64,000 nt of DNA from Pedobacter endophyticus (GCF_015679185.1 NZ_CP064939.1:4898001-4962000), one strand, 5' to 3'. Counted from the stretch's first letter, positions 55,321-64,000 are shown. Program-made: numbers and translations. Notes: generated from the sequence alone by a model not told the origin.

Positions 55321-57096
55321 ATGAAAAGATATTATATATGGATTTTGCTGGGTTGCGTAAGTTTGGCAGCCTGCAAAAAGCTCGATCAACAACCGGAATC
55401 GACCGCTTCAAAAGAAGCCGTTTTCGGAACAGAGAACGGACTGAAATTATACACCAATTCTTTCTATGGAATGGATTTCCTTCCGAAAAATTCCACCAGT
55501 CAGGATGCAATGTCCGATTATCTGGCGGTAAGATCAGTTCAGGATTTTATCCGCGAAGGCGGTTTTGGTGCCAACAATAGCTCGGGATGGACCTGGAGGG
55601 ATTTAAGAAACATCAATTACTTTATCCAAAACTGCAACAATCCGGCCGTACCCGTAGCAACACGCAACAGTTACATCGGCATTGCCCGCTACTTTAGGGC
55701 CTACTTTTACATGGAAAAAGTAAAGCGCTTTGGCGATGTGCCATGGATTAACAAGGCCTTGGATATTGACGACCCAACCCTAACCGCGGGTCGCGATAAA
55801 AGAGAGTTGGTTATGGATTCTGTGCTGGCCGATCTTGATTTCGCTTGTGCCAATATTCAGGCTACAAACGATGCCAGCCGAACCACAATTACCAAATGGG
55901 TTGCCCATGCTTATAAATCCAGGGTTTGTCTTTTTGAGGGCACCTTCAGAAAATACCATACAGAATTGGGCCTGGCATCGTCGGCAAATAAATGGCTTGA
56001 AGCGTCGGCATCGGCAGCTGAACAGATCATCAAAAATGGAGGTTATTCAATCAACACGGCCGGAGGTGCAGGCGTGTCTTATCGGCAGGTATTTACCAGC
56101 AATGCGCCAATTGCCAACGAAGTTTTACAGGCCGCTGTGGCCGACGTTAACCTGGGCGTACTTAATGAGGCAAACTGGTGGTGGACAAGTGGTACTTATG
56201 GCGCTAAGGCAAGTTTTACCCGTACTTTCATCAATACCTATTTGAAACTCGATGGAACGCCATTTACAAACGACCCGGCCTATAAAACCATGGTATTTAA
56301 GGATGAGGTGAAAAACCGCGATTTGCGCTTGAAACAAACCATCCGCCTGGGCGACTATAAACGCATTAGCAACGGGCAGCAAATTCCTGCTCCTCCCGTT
56401 TTCTCCTATACTTTTACGGGTTATCAGCCTATTAAATGGACATTGGATGATACCTATTTTGATGCAGGTGCATTAAACACCAATGCTGTGGCCCTGTTTC
56501 GCTATGCGGAGGTATTATTAAACTATGCCGAGGCAAAGGCCGAACTGGGAACGCTAACCGATGCCGATTGGGCCTTAACTATTGGTGCGTTGAGGGCAAG
56601 GGGAGGAATTACAGGCGGCTTGAGCGCAAAGCCTACCATTGCCGATCCGTATTTGATGACCAATTATTTTCCCGGCATTAGCGACCCAACTTTACTGGAG
56701 ATTAGAAGAGAACGTGGTATTGAATTGAGTTTAGAAGGTTTACGCTTTGCCGATTTATTGAGATGGAAGAGAGGCCCTTTAATGGAGCAAGAATGGAATG
56801 GTTTTTACGTGCCGGCCTTGAATACGCCAATGGATTTAAATGAGGATGGCATTTTGGATGTTGCTTTTTACCAGGGAACCCGCCCAACGCCGGTGAGTGG
56901 TGTTACTTATGTAGATGTTTCGCCAAGGATTGGTAACGCGGTAAATTCGCAATTGTTAAAAAATGGTACATCAGGCGAGTTGATCTGGATGAACGAAATT
57001 CCTAGAAAATGGAACGAGCGGAACTATTATTATCCAATTCCATTGAACGATCTTCAACGTAATCCTAATTTAAAACAAAATCCGGGTTGGGAGTAA
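55321..57096 (+). CDS. SusD/RagB-family glycan-binding lipoprotein (fructan locus)
   Basis: This 591-residue protein has a lipoprotein signal (WILLGCVSLAACKK, Cys19) and SusD features: LDQQPESTASKEAVF, the helix YFRAYFYMEKVKRFGDVPWINKAL, FRYAEVLLNYAEAKAELG, and the C-terminal RERGIELSLEGLRFADLLRWKRG and YYYPIPLNDLQRNPNLKQNPGW blocks. It binds oligosaccharide at the cell surface and hands it to SusC. The linked GH32 enzyme suggests fructan or sucrose-type ligands. Confidence 0.95.
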   Translation: MKRYYIWILLGCVSLAACKKLDQQPESTASKEAVFGTENGLKLYTNSFYGMDFLPKNSTSQDAMSDYLAVRSVQDFIREGGFGANNSSGWTWRDLRNINYFIQNCNNPAVPVATRNSYIGIARYFRAYFYMEKVKRFGDVPWINKALDIDDPTLTAGRDKRELVMDSVLADLDFACANIQATNDASRTTITKWVAHAYKSRVCLFEGTFRKYHTELGLASSANKWLEASASAAEQIIKNGGYSINTAGGAGVSYRQVFTSNAPIANEVLQAAVADVNLGVLNEANWWWTSGTYGAKASFTRTFINTYLKLDGTPFTNDPAYKTMVFKDEVKNRDLRLKQTIRLGDYKRISNGQQIPAPPVFSYTFTGYQPIKWTLDDTYFDAGALNTNAVALFRYAEVLLNYAEAKAELGTLTDADWALTIGALRARGGITGGLSAKPTIADPYLMTNYFPGISDPTLLEIRRERGIELSLEGLRFADLLRWKRGPLMEQEWNGFYVPALNTPMDLNEDGILDVAFYQGTRPTPVSGVTYVDVSPRIGNAVNSQLLKNGTSGELIWMNEIPRKWNERNYYYPIPLNDLQRNPNLKQNPGWE

Positions 57097-57107
57097 CAAG
57101 GCTGGGC

Positions 57108-57260
57108 TTTTGGCCACATAGGTACATAGAAACATAGCCTTTTAATGGCGTTAAACTATGTGACCTATGTCTCATTGCACTAAAACTTTTGGCCACATAG
57201 GCACATAGAAAAACATAGTTTGTTATAGCACTGAGCTATGTGACCTATGTTTCTGTGTGG
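57108..57260. repeat. 79-bp tandem hairpin repeat
   Basis: Two copies (57108-57186 and 57187-57260) of a unit whose left half GGCCACATAGG and right half CTATGTGACCTATGT are complementary, so each copy can fold into an imperfect hairpin. It lies between susD and the endonuclease-fold gene. Confidence 0.7.
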
Positions 57261-57302
57261 TTAACCTTAACCTTAACTCAAACACTAACAAAACTCAATC
57301 AA

Positions 57303-58142
57303 ATGAAAATAAAAATCCTATTTGCTGCGGTAATGCTTTTGCTTGCCACAGTCAGTATAGAAGCACAGCAAATCACCGTTGGAACCTTCAACATCCGCTA
57401 TGATAATCCTCGTGACACCGGAAACTTGTGGGTAAACCGTGCGCCAATTGTATCAAACCTCATTCGTTTTCATGGTTTTGATGTATTGGGCGTTCAGGAA
57501 GCATTGCAAAATCAAGTGGACGACATCAGTACCGCTTTGCCCGAGTATGCGCATTATGGCAAAGGTAGAGACGATGGCAAGGATGCCGGAGAACATTCAG
57601 TTATCTTCTATAAAAAAGATCGTTTTAAGCTGTTGAAAAGTGGCGATTTTTGGTTGTCGGAAACGCCCGATAAGCCCGGTAAAGGCTGGGATGCTACCTG
57701 CTGCAATAGAATTTGCTCGTGGGTTTACCTCGAGGATCTAAAAACTAAAAAGCAGTTTTATGCTTTCAACGTACATTACGATCATCAGGCCGTTGTTGCT
57801 CGCAAAGAAAGCAGCAAGCTAATGCTAAGCAAGATTAAGGAGATAGCCAATGGCTCGCCAGTTTTGTTAACAGGCGATTTAAACGGCGGCAGAGATAGCG
57901 AATGGTACCAAACTTTGGCTACTTCTGGTGTATTGACCGATTCTTATATGCAAGTTAAGTTTCCTTATGCCAATAACTCGTCGGCAAATGGTTTTAGAAC
58001 GCCACGCGGAAAAGGAGTAATCGATCACATTTTTGTAACGAAGCAATTTACAGCCAAAAAATGGGGAATATTGACCGATACCTATTACGGGAAGTTTCCT
58101 TCAGATCACTTTCCTGTGCTGGCCGAGGTTGAGCTAAGATAG
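57303..58142 (+). CDS. Secreted endonuclease/exonuclease/phosphatase-fold protein
   Basis: The ATG at 57303 gives 279 residues starting MKIKILFAAVMLLLATVSIEAQQ, a signal peptide. A GTG 21 codons upstream lies in the hairpin repeat and is rejected. Catalytic motifs of the EEP fold are complete: TFNIRYD (Asn), GVQEA (metal Glu), VHYDHQ (His), GDLNGG (Asp and Asn), DHIF and SDHFPV (catalytic Asp-His). Members of the fold cleave phosphodiesters or phosphomonoesters. The substrate here is unknown; its place inside a SusCD/GH32 locus suggests it acts on a phosphorylated glycan or on sugar phosphates. Confidence 0.88.
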   Translation: MKIKILFAAVMLLLATVSIEAQQITVGTFNIRYDNPRDTGNLWVNRAPIVSNLIRFHGFDVLGVQEALQNQVDDISTALPEYAHYGKGRDDGKDAGEHSVIFYKKDRFKLLKSGDFWLSETPDKPGKGWDATCCNRICSWVYLEDLKTKKQFYAFNVHYDHQAVVARKESSKLMLSKIKEIANGSPVLLTGDLNGGRDSEWYQTLATSGVLTDSYMQVKFPYANNSSANGFRTPRGKGVIDHIFVTKQFTAKKWGILTDTYYGKFPSDHFPVLAEVELR

Positions 58143-58202
58143 TTTTTTGTTTCCTCCGGGAGTTTAAACTGACGGCAATGAACAGGTAGGCAGTTTACCA
58201 TT

Positions 58203-58510
58203 CATTGCCGTTGACTTCAGTCGACGGATTAAAGGCAGGGATTTTTCCGCTTCGGCTGGTAGGGCTCTTGCATTTCATTGCCGTTGACTTCAGTCAACGG
58301 ATTTAAGGCAGTGGGTTTTCCGCTTTGTCTGGTAGCCCTCTTACATTTCATTGCCGTTGACTTCAGTCAACGGATTTAAGGCAGGGATTTTTCCGCTTTG
58401 TCTGGTAGCCCTCTTGCATTTCATTGCCGTTGACTTCAGTCAACGGATTTAAGGCAGGGGTTTTCCGCTTCGGCTGGTAGACCTCATTGCCGTTGACTTC
58501 AGTCAACGGA
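58203..58510. repeat. REP-like palindrome array 3 (period 73 bp)
   Basis: Five copies of CATTGCCGTTGAC...GTCAACGGA start at 58203, 58276, 58349, 58422 and 58485. The spacers (AAGGCAGGGATTTTTCCGC, then a CTGGTAG block) are also nearly identical. The palindrome is the same CCGTTGACTTCAGTCAACGG found in the 37.5-kb array. The first copy has TCGACGG. Confidence 0.88.
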
Positions 58511-58559
58511 GGCTTTGGAGGGTGAAATACATATTTTTTATTATTTTTATCCAGAAGAT

Positions 58560-60206
58560 ATGAAAACATCCCCCAAAATCCTGCTCGCCCTTACGGCCTT
58601 TTTATGTTTAATTCATACAGCTGATGCCGCCGATATTGTAATCAAGATCAACAAGCGTTACCTCAATTTACCCGTTTCGCAAAAGCAAGACAGAAAGAAC
58701 ATGACTTTCGAAATTGCAGGTAAACAGGAAAGGGTTTTCAAGATCAGATTAGCAACCAGCGAACCCGAATATTGGGTTTTCTGTGATGTTACCGCCTTAA
58801 AAGGGAAAACGATTAAGATCAGTTACGATGGCGATGCTTCTGGACTGGATAAGATTTATCAGAACGACGAAATAGCTGGGCATGAGTTGATGTACAAAGA
58901 AAAGAACAGGCCCCAATTTCACTTTACCAGCAAAAGGGGATGGATTAACGACCCGAATGGGCTGATTTATTATGAGGGCGAATATCATCTTTTCTATCAA
59001 CACAATCCCTACGAAAAAGAGTGGGAAAATATGTCGTGGGGCCATGCCGTAAGTAAAGATATGATTCATTGGGAGGAGCTTCCAACGGCATTAAGTCCTG
59101 ATAATATCGGCACTATGTTCTCCGGCTCCGCAGTTATCGATTACCACAATACCGCAGGTTTTAACAAGGGAAATACGCCTGCAATGGTGGCCACTTATAC
59201 CGCTTATACCGACCAAAAGCAAGTACAGTGTGTGGCCTACAGCTTAGATAAAGGGCGTACGTGGACGAAATACAGCAAAAATCCCATTATCGATTCAAAA
59301 GCAAAATGGAACAGCAACGACACCCGAGATCCGCGGGTTTTTTGGTACGAGCCGGGCAACCATTGGGTTTTAGTGCTAAACGAACGGGATGGCCATTCCA
59401 TCTATAATTCTAAAAACTTAAAAGATTGGACGTTCGAAAGCCATACCACGGGCTTTTGGGAATGCCCTGACTTATTTGAGCTTCCTGTTGATGGCGATAA
59501 AAATAAAACCAGATGGGTAATGTACGGCGCTTCAAACACTTATATGCTGGGTTCATTTGATGGTAAGAGGTTTACGCCCCAATCGGGCAAGCACTTTTAT
59601 GTTACCGGAACCATTTACGCCGCCCAAACCTTTACCAATATTCCCGAAAGCGACGGACGCAGAATACAGATTGGATGGGGAAGGATAAGCCATCCTGAAA
59701 TGCCTTTCAACGGAATGATGCTCTTGCCAACCGAATTGAAGCTTAAAACTACCAGAAATGGTGTCAGGTTGGTGAGTGAGACGATAAAAGAGGCCGACCA
59801 ACTTTTTCAAAGTGTTGGCGAGTGGAATAGCCTCAGTGCAAAAGATGCTAATGAAAAATTGAAAGCTTATAACGGTAACGATAGGATCCGCATCAAAACA
59901 AAGCTGAAGTTGTCGCACGCAACAAGTGCAGGGCTAAATCTTTTTGGACAGAAGCTGCTGGATTATGATATGAATTTTAACCTCGTGAACGGTGTTTTTT
60001 ATTCACCGGAGGATATGACGAGCATGGAAATTTCGGCAGATATTTACATCGACAGAACATCTGTTGAGGTGTTTATTGACAATGGAGCCTATTCCTATTC
60101 CCTGGAGCGTAAACCTGATGCCAAAAGCACCGAGGGTTTTCAATTCTGGGGAAATAATGTCGAAATTAAGGATTTGAAAGTTTATTCCGTTAAATCAATT
60201 TGGTAG
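58560..60206 (+). CDS. Glycoside hydrolase family 32 (levanase/inulinase/invertase type)
   Basis: The ATG at 58560 gives 548 residues with a signal peptide (ILLALTAFLCLIHTADA). An N-terminal beta domain of DUF4980 type (about 25-110) precedes the five-bladed GH32 propeller. The three GH32 signatures are present: WINDPNG with nucleophile Asp131, RDPRVFWYE, and ECPDLFEL with the acid/base Glu. A C-terminal beta-sandwich follows (SVEVFIDNGAYSYS). It releases fructose from beta-fructans or sucrose. It is the last gene of the locus, downstream of the palindrome array. Confidence 0.95.
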   Translation: MKTSPKILLALTAFLCLIHTADAADIVIKINKRYLNLPVSQKQDRKNMTFEIAGKQERVFKIRLATSEPEYWVFCDVTALKGKTIKISYDGDASGLDKIYQNDEIAGHELMYKEKNRPQFHFTSKRGWINDPNGLIYYEGEYHLFYQHNPYEKEWENMSWGHAVSKDMIHWEELPTALSPDNIGTMFSGSAVIDYHNTAGFNKGNTPAMVATYTAYTDQKQVQCVAYSLDKGRTWTKYSKNPIIDSKAKWNSNDTRDPRVFWYEPGNHWVLVLNERDGHSIYNSKNLKDWTFESHTTGFWECPDLFELPVDGDKNKTRWVMYGASNTYMLGSFDGKRFTPQSGKHFYVTGTIYAAQTFTNIPESDGRRIQIGWGRISHPEMPFNGMMLLPTELKLKTTRNGVRLVSETIKEADQLFQSVGEWNSLSAKDANEKLKAYNGNDRIRIKTKLKLSHATSAGLNLFGQKLLDYDMNFNLVNGVFYSPEDMTSMEISADIYIDRTSVEVFIDNGAYSYSLERKPDAKSTEGFQFWGNNVEIKDLKVYSVKSIW

Positions 60207-61325
60207 AAAGTCATTGCTGATTTGTCATTTCGACGGCCCGCCGAATGTCGTTTTTAGTTAAGCAAGAATGATGTTAGTCTGAGCCTTTCGACTGAGCCTG
60301 TATTCACATAGTCGAAATGTTCAGGATAAACGCAGTCGAAGACCTTTTCTATAGGAAAAAGCAAATAAACATTGCCCTTCGACTGAGCCTGTATTGGGCG
60401 TAATTGAAATGCTCAGGGTGACTCTACAATCCAATTGCAGTAGCAACTCCGCTTGCGGCCAACCTTTCAGGTCGCTGTGTCGCCTTCACGACTAATTTTT
60501 GAGTCACTTTTCCGCATATTTGGCGTTTTTCACCCCAATTTTCGCTGTCTTTTTCCTTTGCTTTCTCCGGAGAGCAGGTTGAGGGCAAGTCGGGCGGTTT
60601 TTTTTATAACAAATTAACATGCTGAAACATACCAACCACTCAACGAACAGATGCAGATCAAAGTTTCTTTAATCTTCTTAATGCATCATTAAATGCTCTT
60701 AATCAGGTATTTACGTTTAATTCTGAATATGATCTTCAAATGGCATGGTAAAAGAGCATTTACCCCAAATTGTATCTTGCCTAATCAATTTCATGCGTAT
60801 AATGCTCAAATTTTACGCTTAATATGTTTAAAAATGTATTATTAGTAATACTTTTTGGATCGAATTTGAGTTCTTTTATGGAGCTCATCCCGCTGTTCAT
60901 CGGGCGATATAGCCTTTCTGTCGAGCATGTGTTTCATCCGCTTTATTAATCCTATACTTTTGTAAGTAATAAGTTACAATACGTTGGGTTATTAACGCTC
61001 CAATCTTAAAAGCGATCAAGGGCTCGATGCTCTCAACCGTATTGCACCATATTAAAAACAACCTCCCTATCATCGATTATCGATTTTGCATGGGGCTTTA
61101 AAAAAAATTGTCCAACTCTATTAACGTATGAAGAATCTTTACATTGATTTTTGCTAATTTTTTTCTCGGGATTTTCCCGGTTCATTCGAGTGCCCTTAAC
61201 CAAACTACTAAACAAGGTAATTTTGGTAATGAAATGTCAAATGACAGGGTTATCAGGTTTAAAATTTTAGAAAATAGAAGGTAGGCCTCGGTTCAGAAGA
61301 CGCTTATCTCACGAAATTATTTATT
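60207..61325. other. Gene-free region before the collagen-like gene
   Basis: No gene is seen. At about 60235-60425 there are blocks (TTTCGACTGAGCCTGTATT, CGAAGACCTTTTCTATAGGA) related to the interior of the MITE-like elements. The rest is AT-rich. A TAATTTTG at 61218-61225 could be a -7 box for the collagen-like gene, but this is weak. Confidence 0.5.
60235..60425. repeat. Degenerate relative of the MITE-like interior
   Basis: Two TTCGACTGAGCCTGTATT-type blocks and one CGAAGACCTTTTCTATAGGA block resemble 30801-30985 and 48737-48800. No terminal inverted repeat was found. Confidence 0.45.
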
Positions 61326-64000
61326 ATGAAAAAATATCTATTCTTGACTTTGAGTTTAACGCTGAGTATTTTCAGTGTTGTTGCTCAACAAAAAATAAAA
61401 GATGGCTCAGCAACTAGTGCTAATTTACCTGAGAAGAATGCAATTTTAGAACTGGAAAGCAATAATAAAGGATTTCTGCATGCCCGCGTAAATTTGATTC
61501 GCACCAGCGATGCGGCGCCCTTAACAGCGCATGTTGCTGGGATGATGGTTTATAACGTGGCAAACGCAAACGATGTTGTACCGGGTATTTACTATAACGA
61601 CGGAACAAAATGGATTTTTGTAAAAAGCAGCAGCAGCATTTTAGTAGAAAACCAGACTGGAAAAACGGGAATGCCCGGTAAGCCCGGCGAACCCGGAGGT
61701 CCCGGCCCAGGTGTTACCATAGTAAACAACGATAGTGGCACCTGGATATATGACCCAACTACCGGAACATGGACAAATATAAAAGGAGAGCAAGGCGATC
61801 CCGGTGTTGTAAAGGTCGAAAATCAACCCGGGCAAACAGGCCCTCCCAATACCCCTGGTATCGGTGAGCCCGGTGCCCCGGGAGCCGGCGTTACCATAGT
61901 GACTAATGCCAGCGGTACCTGGGTATATAATCCAACCACAGGGCTTTGGACAAACATAAACGGCCCGCAAGGCCCAGAAGGAAAAAAAGGTGATCCTGGC
62001 GTTGTAAAGGTTGAAACCGTAACCGGAACAGGCACACCTGGTGCTCCTGGTACACCTGGCGGTCCCGGCGAGGGGGTAACAATCGTAAACAACGAAAGTG
62101 GTACATGGGTATATAATCCAGCCACTGGAACCTGGACAAACATACAAGGTCCGCAAGGCCCACAAGGTGCTCCTGGCGTTGTAAAGGTTGAAACCGTAAC
62201 CGGAACAGGCACACCTGGTGCTCCTGGTACACCTGGCGGTCCCGGCGAGGGCGTAACAATCGTGAACAATGAAAGTGGTACCTGGGTATATAATCCAGCC
62301 ACTGGAACCTGGACAAACATACAAGGTCCGCAAGGCCCACAAGGTGCTCCTGGCGTTGTAAAGGTCGAAACAGTAACCGGAACAGGCACACCTGGTACGC
62401 CTGGTACACCTGGTGGTCCCGGCGAGGGCGTAACAATCGTAAACAACGAAAGTGGTACATGGGTATATAATCCAGATACTGGAACCTGGACAAACATAAA
62501 AGGTCCGCAAGGCCCAGAAGGGCCACAAGGTGCTCCTGGCGTTGTAAAGGTTGAAACAGTAACCGGAACAGGCACACCTGGTGCTCCTGGTACACCTGGT
62601 GGTCCCGGCGAGGGCGTAACAATCGTAAACAATGAAAGTGGTACATGGGTATATAATCCAGATACTGGAACCTGGACAAACATAAAAGGTCCGCAAGGCC
62701 CACAAGGTGATCCTGGCGTGGTAAAGGTTGAAACAGTAACCGGAACAGGCACACCTGGTGCTCCTGGTACACCTGGAGGTCCCGGCGAGGGCGTAACAAT
62801 AGTAAACAACGAAAGTGGTACATGGGTATATAATCCAGATACTGGAACCTGGACAAACATACAAGGTCCGCAAGGCCTACAAGGTGCTCCTGGCGTTGTA
62901 AAGGTCGAAACCGTAACCGGAACAGGCACACCTGGTGCTCCTGGTACACCTGGAGGTCCCGGCGAGGGCGTAACAATCGTAAACAATGAAAGTGGTACAT
63001 GGGTATATAATCCAGATACTGGAACCTGGACAAACATACAAGGTCCGCAAGGCCCACAAGGTGATCCTGGCGTTGTAAAGGTTGAAACAGTAACCGGAAC
63101 AGGCACACCTGGTACGCCTGGTACACCTGGCGGTCCCGGCGAGGGCGTAACAATCGTAAATAACGAAAGTGGTACTTGGGTATATAACCCAGACACTGGA
63201 GCCTGGACAAACATAAAAGGTCCGCAAGGCCCACAAGGTGATCCTGGCGTTGTAAAGGTTGAAACAGTAACCGGAACAGGCACACCTGGTGCTCCTGGTA
63301 CACCTGGAGGTCCCGGCGAGGGCGTAACAATAGTAAACAACGAAAGTGGTACATGGGTATATAATCCAGATACTGGAACCTGGACGAACATACAAGGTCC
63401 GCAAGGCCCACAAGGTGATCCTGGCGTTGTAAAGGTTGAAACAGTAACCGGAACAGGCACACCTGGTACGCCTGGTACACCTGGTGGTCCCGGCGAGGGC
63501 GTAACAATAGTAAACAACGAAAGTGGTACATGGGTATATAATCCAGATACTGGAACCTGGACAAACATAAAAGGCCCTCAGGGTGAAGCTGGTCCCGCGG
63601 GTCCGCAAGGAACAACTGGCCCACAAGGTCCGCAAGGAGACACGGGAGCAACTGGTCCAGCGGGTCCACAGGGGGCAACCGGTCCCGCGGGTCCGCAAGG
63701 AACAACTGGCCCACAAGGTCCGCAAGGAGACACGGGAGCAACTGGTCCTGCAGGTCCACAGGGGGCAACCGGTCCCGCGGGTCCGCAAGGAACAACTGGG
63801 CCACAAGGTCCGCAAGGAGACACGGGAGCAACTGGTCCAACGGGTCCACAGGGGGCAACTGGTCCAGCGGGTCCTCAGGGTGAAACGGGTCCGGCAGGTC
63901 CACAAGGGGCAACTGGTCCGGCGGGTCCGCAAGGGGCAACTGGTCCGGCGGGCCCTCAGGGCGAAACTGGTCCGGCGGGTCCACAAGGAGGAATTGGAGT
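61326..64000 (+). CDS. Secreted collagen-like repeat protein (C-terminus beyond window)
   Basis: The frame opens at ATG 61326 and has no stop before the right edge (891 codons seen), so the gene is partial. It has a signal peptide (MKKYLFLTLSLTLSIFSVVAQ) and an N-terminal domain at about 22-108 (LPEKNAILELESNNKGFLHARV, MMVYNVANANDV, PGIYYNDGTKWIFV) common in Bacteroidota surface proteins. From residue about 129 there are eleven units, each with GVTIVNNESGTWVYNP-TGTWTNI followed by a Gly-Pro-rich segment. From residue about 750 to the edge the sequence is a strict Gly-X-Y tract (GPAGPQGTTGPQG type), able to form a triple helix. It is probably a cell-surface or secreted fibrous protein; function unknown. 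Confidence 0.9.
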   Translation, partial: MKKYLFLTLSLTLSIFSVVAQQKIKDGSATSANLPEKNAILELESNNKGFLHARVNLIRTSDAAPLTAHVAGMMVYNVANANDVVPGIYYNDGTKWIFVKSSSSILVENQTGKTGMPGKPGEPGGPGPGVTIVNNDSGTWIYDPTTGTWTNIKGEQGDPGVVKVENQPGQTGPPNTPGIGEPGAPGAGVTIVTNASGTWVYNPTTGLWTNINGPQGPEGKKGDPGVVKVETVTGTGTPGAPGTPGGPGEGVTIVNNESGTWVYNPATGTWTNIQGPQGPQGAPGVVKVETVTGTGTPGAPGTPGGPGEGVTIVNNESGTWVYNPATGTWTNIQGPQGPQGAPGVVKVETVTGTGTPGTPGTPGGPGEGVTIVNNESGTWVYNPDTGTWTNIKGPQGPEGPQGAPGVVKVETVTGTGTPGAPGTPGGPGEGVTIVNNESGTWVYNPDTGTWTNIKGPQGPQGDPGVVKVETVTGTGTPGAPGTPGGPGEGVTIVNNESGTWVYNPDTGTWTNIQGPQGLQGAPGVVKVETVTGTGTPGAPGTPGGPGEGVTIVNNESGTWVYNPDTGTWTNIQGPQGPQGDPGVVKVETVTGTGTPGTPGTPGGPGEGVTIVNNESGTWVYNPDTGAWTNIKGPQGPQGDPGVVKVETVTGTGTPGAPGTPGGPGEGVTIVNNESGTWVYNPDTGTWTNIQGPQGPQGDPGVVKVETVTGTGTPGTPGTPGGPGEGVTIVNNESGTWVYNPDTGTWTNIKGPQGEAGPAGPQGTTGPQGPQGDTGATGPAGPQGATGPAGPQGTTGPQGPQGDTGATGPAGPQGATGPAGPQGTTGPQGPQGDTGATGPTGPQGATGPAGPQGETGPAGPQGATGPAGPQGATGPAGPQGETGPAGPQGGIG
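61710..63570 (+). repeat. 177-bp collagen-like coding repeat array
   Basis: The GVTIV segment starts at 61710, 61887, 62073, 62250, 62427, 62613, 62790, 62967, 63144, 63321 and 63498. The period is 177 bp (59 codons), twice 186 bp where three residues are added. Units from 62073 on are nearly identical at DNA level, which marks recent duplication. Confidence 0.92.
63570..64000 (+). repeat. Gly-X-Y coding repeat tract
   Basis: A 9-bp-based repeat (GGTCCGCAAGG-type) codes for uninterrupted Gly-X-Y triplets. A higher-order 90-bp unit (GTCCCGCGGGTCCGCAAGG, then ACACGGGAGCAACTGGTCC) recurs three times at about 63590-63830. Confidence 0.85.

Noticed and set aside
57240..57302. Upstream GTG start for the EEP gene
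   Set aside because: It falls inside the hairpin repeat and would place 21 residues before a clear signal peptide.
58203..58510. Possible CRISPR array (regular 73-bp spacing of a palindromic repeat)
   Set aside because: The spacers are nearly identical to each other and no cas genes are near; this is a tandem array of REP-like units. The same applies to 37557-37960 and 51270-51606.
61641..63986. Long minus-strand open frames (up to 693 codons) opposite the collagen-like gene
   Set aside because: They are by-products of the repeated Gly-Pro-rich sequence, which has few stops in any frame. They have no signal peptide or family features; the plus-strand frame has a signal peptide and a known N-terminal domain.
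1..64000. tRNA, rRNA, integrase, transposase or CRISPR-cas genes
   Set aside because: Read on both strands by eye, none was found; short or divergent RNA genes could still have been missed.

Overview
The window reads as a chromosomal segment of a Bacteroidota bacterium, most likely Sphingobacteriaceae and Pedobacter-like. The reasons are two SusC/SusD pairs, an ECF sigma/FecR module, HU-CCDC81/SPOR and DUF4374 proteins, lipoprotein signals of Bacteroidota type, TAnnTTTG promoter boxes, near absence of Shine-Dalgarno sequences, and moderate GC. The genus is inferred from gene content and style only; no rRNA or tRNA gene was seen.

Layout: 1-4622 (minus) is the 5' part of a giant secreted protein with nine visible 121-residue DUF11-type repeats, running off the left edge. 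5387-6954 (plus) holds an XRE-type regulator and an acyl-ACP desaturase. 7585-13985 (minus) holds a secreted PqqB-like metallo-hydrolase, the fused mutase IcmF and a PafA-type alkaline phosphatase. 14550-23354 (minus) is an ECF sigma / FecR / SusC / SusD / GDPD / GDPD locus that looks built for phosphodiester scavenging. 23608-30392 (minus) is a SPOR-HU protein, ExbB, ExbD and TonB-like operon followed by folC; a DUF1016 nuclease gene with about 340-bp direct repeats on both sides sits between the last two. 31267-37423 (plus) is an iron/siderophore uptake locus (DUF3325, DUF3649, PepSY, TonB-dependent receptor, DUF4374). 38025-42759 (minus) is a TPR protein and outer-membrane barrel pair. 43119-45435 (minus) is pyrR-pyrB and a methionine aminopeptidase; 45502 (plus) is a DCC protein; 46622-51030 (minus) holds a small membrane protein, a GH20 hexosaminidase and ribosomal protein S1. 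51953-60206 (plus) is a SusC/SusD, endonuclease/phosphatase-fold protein and GH32 fructan locus. 61326 to the right edge (plus) is a large collagen-like secreted protein with eleven 59-62-residue units followed by a pure Gly-X-Y tract.

The spaces between operons are unusually rich in structured repeats: a 20-nt REP-like palindrome in two sequence versions arranged in three short tandem arrays; a MITE-like element with terminal inverted repeats (two copies); hairpins built on GTCATCGGATGAATA (two copies); a 79-bp hairpin repeat; and several looser dispersed repeats. The most unusual points are the repeat-flanked DUF1016 cassette, the phosphodiester SusCD locus whose SusC lacks an STN signalling domain, the single-pass SPOR-HU protein with four EFIKEQHEEHPNRFGH-type repeats, and the structured 5' leader with a 14-codon ORF ahead of the iron receptor.
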